Of a stretch of DNA of 6,222 nucleotides, positions 5,669 through 6,222 are shown piece by piece. The DNA lies in the NCBI GenBank assembly GCA_012518745.1, contig JAAYRM010000022.1:1-6222 (forward strand), written 5' to 3'. Made by a program: the position numbers and the translations under genes. How positions within the stretch are numbered: the stretch's first letter is position 1; each line of letters starts with the position of its first letter. The notes under the pieces were generated by a model. That model was given only the letters and a program-made list of their open reading frames with translations. It was not told the DNA's origin and ran no database searches. The DNA comes from Tissierellia bacterium (GTDB taxonomy: Bacteria; Bacillota; Clostridia; Tissierellales; Tepidimicrobiaceae).

Positions 5669-6222
5669 ATGAAACTGGAATTCAATATAGGTAAATGGAC
5701 AGAAGGGCAGCATAATACTATAGAGGATAGGCTGAGGATAAAGCAGAAAAATATAGCGAAGGCGTTGGATTATGATATATGCATCTCATTTATGTTCAAC
5801 GATTTCCAAAATGTCTTGTTTTGCAGGGGTATATATTCTAGGAATGCTAAGTTAGAAAAGGAGACCATTCCCCAGAATGATTTCCTCAATAAGAAGATCT
5901 ACAGACTGATGAAAAAATCCATGGATAGCAAGAGCATAATTAGCAATTACTGTCATGGGTCCTGTTCCCTATGTAAGCGTGGAACCTGTCCCATAATAGA
6001 GGATATAGAATCTGAGGTGTTTATACCAATATTTCATCCCTGCGATTCAGAACAATCAACTTTGAAGGTCTTAGGATGCCTATATCTAGCTTCATATGAG
6101 CGGAAAGAATTTCCTCTACAATTTTTTACCGAGGATGAACTTATGAAGGATGATATATTGGCCATATCCAATATGGTAGCATTATCCTTATCCCAGTTTA
6201 AAGAGGGTATCAATGCTGTAAA
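5669..6222 (+). CDS. GAF-like domain protein with four-cysteine cluster (partial, runs off the right edge)
   Basis: The frame is open from ATG 5669 to the end of the window (184 full codons, no stop), so the C-terminus is missing. AAAGGGG (5651-5657) is the ribosome binding site, 11 bases away, rather far. No other start codon lies in frame upstream. I do not recognise the exact gene. The chain looks soluble, with no membrane segment or signal. A helix (about 19-33) leads to strands at 35-52 (YDICISFMF, then VLFCRGIY). Later, VFIPIFHP (117-124), VLGCLYLASYERKEF (134-148) and FTEDELMKDDILAISNMVALSLSQF (153-177) follow the usual end of a GAF sensor domain. Between these lies CHGSCSLCKRGTC, with Cys95, 99, 102 and 107, which could bind zinc or an Fe-S cluster. 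GAF domains usually precede a kinase, cyclase, phosphodiesterase or sigma54-activator output, which would lie beyond the window. It has its own promoter. Confidence 0.75.
   Translation, partial: MKLEFNIGKWTEGQHNTIEDRLRIKQKNIAKALDYDICISFMFNDFQNVLFCRGIYSRNAKLEKETIPQNDFLNKKIYRLMKKSMDSKSIISNYCHGSCSLCKRGTCPIIEDIESEVFIPIFHPCDSEQSTLKVLGCLYLASYERKEFPLQFFTEDELMKDDILAISNMVALSLSQFKEGINAV

Noticed and set aside
1..6222. CRISPR arrays, tRNA or rRNA genes, insertion sequences, riboswitches
   Set aside because: I saw no regularly spaced repeats, cloverleaf, transposase or recognisable aptamer core; the non-coding gaps are short and are accounted for by promoters, hairpins and ribosome binding sites.

Overview
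The window looks like chromosomal DNA from an endospore-forming Bacillota of clostridial type. The base composition is AT-rich, with heavy use of ATA (Ile) and AGG/AGA (Arg) codons. Shine-Dalgarno sites are strong (GAGGAGG type), two genes start with TTG, and five of the seven genes belong to spore formation or spore germination. I cannot name the genus from sequence alone. All supported genes lie on the + strand.

Layout. Positions 1-1684 hold the end of a nutrient germinant-receptor operon: the C-terminal half of a GerAB-type membrane subunit, cut by the left edge, overlapping by 4 bases a complete GerAC-type lipoprotein. A 67-base gap with a sigmaF-like promoter leads to spoIIR (1752-2408), the forespore signal that triggers pro-sigmaE processing. 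A clean intrinsic terminator (2414-2450) closes that unit. After it comes the sleB-ypeB pair (2519-4627), the cortex-lytic enzyme and its partner protein. A hairpin then separates ypeB from murI, glutamate racemase (4686-5492). It resembles a terminator, and its 3' arm contains the murI ribosome binding site. Downstream of murI is a perfect 21-bp-arm palindrome (5498-5540). A well-formed extended -10 promoter follows (5573-5601). The last gene, cut by the right edge, has a GAF-like fold signature and a tight four-cysteine cluster (5669-6222).

How the genes fit together. GerAB/GerAC sense germinants, SleB/YpeB degrade cortex peptidoglycan once germination starts, and SpoIIR acts earlier, coupling the forespore to mother-cell gene expression. 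All five are expected to be made in the forespore (sigmaF or sigmaG regulons in Bacillus), so the first 4.6 kb reads as a forespore-expressed block. MurI supplies D-glutamate for peptidoglycan and is expected to be vegetative, so a transcriptional barrier between ypeB and murI makes sense. The final gene appears to be an independently promoted signalling or regulatory protein.

Nothing here is a clearly new biological system. The items most worth a second look are the ypeB/murI hairpin with its possible internal promoter, the cysteine cluster in the last protein, and the large palindrome after murI.
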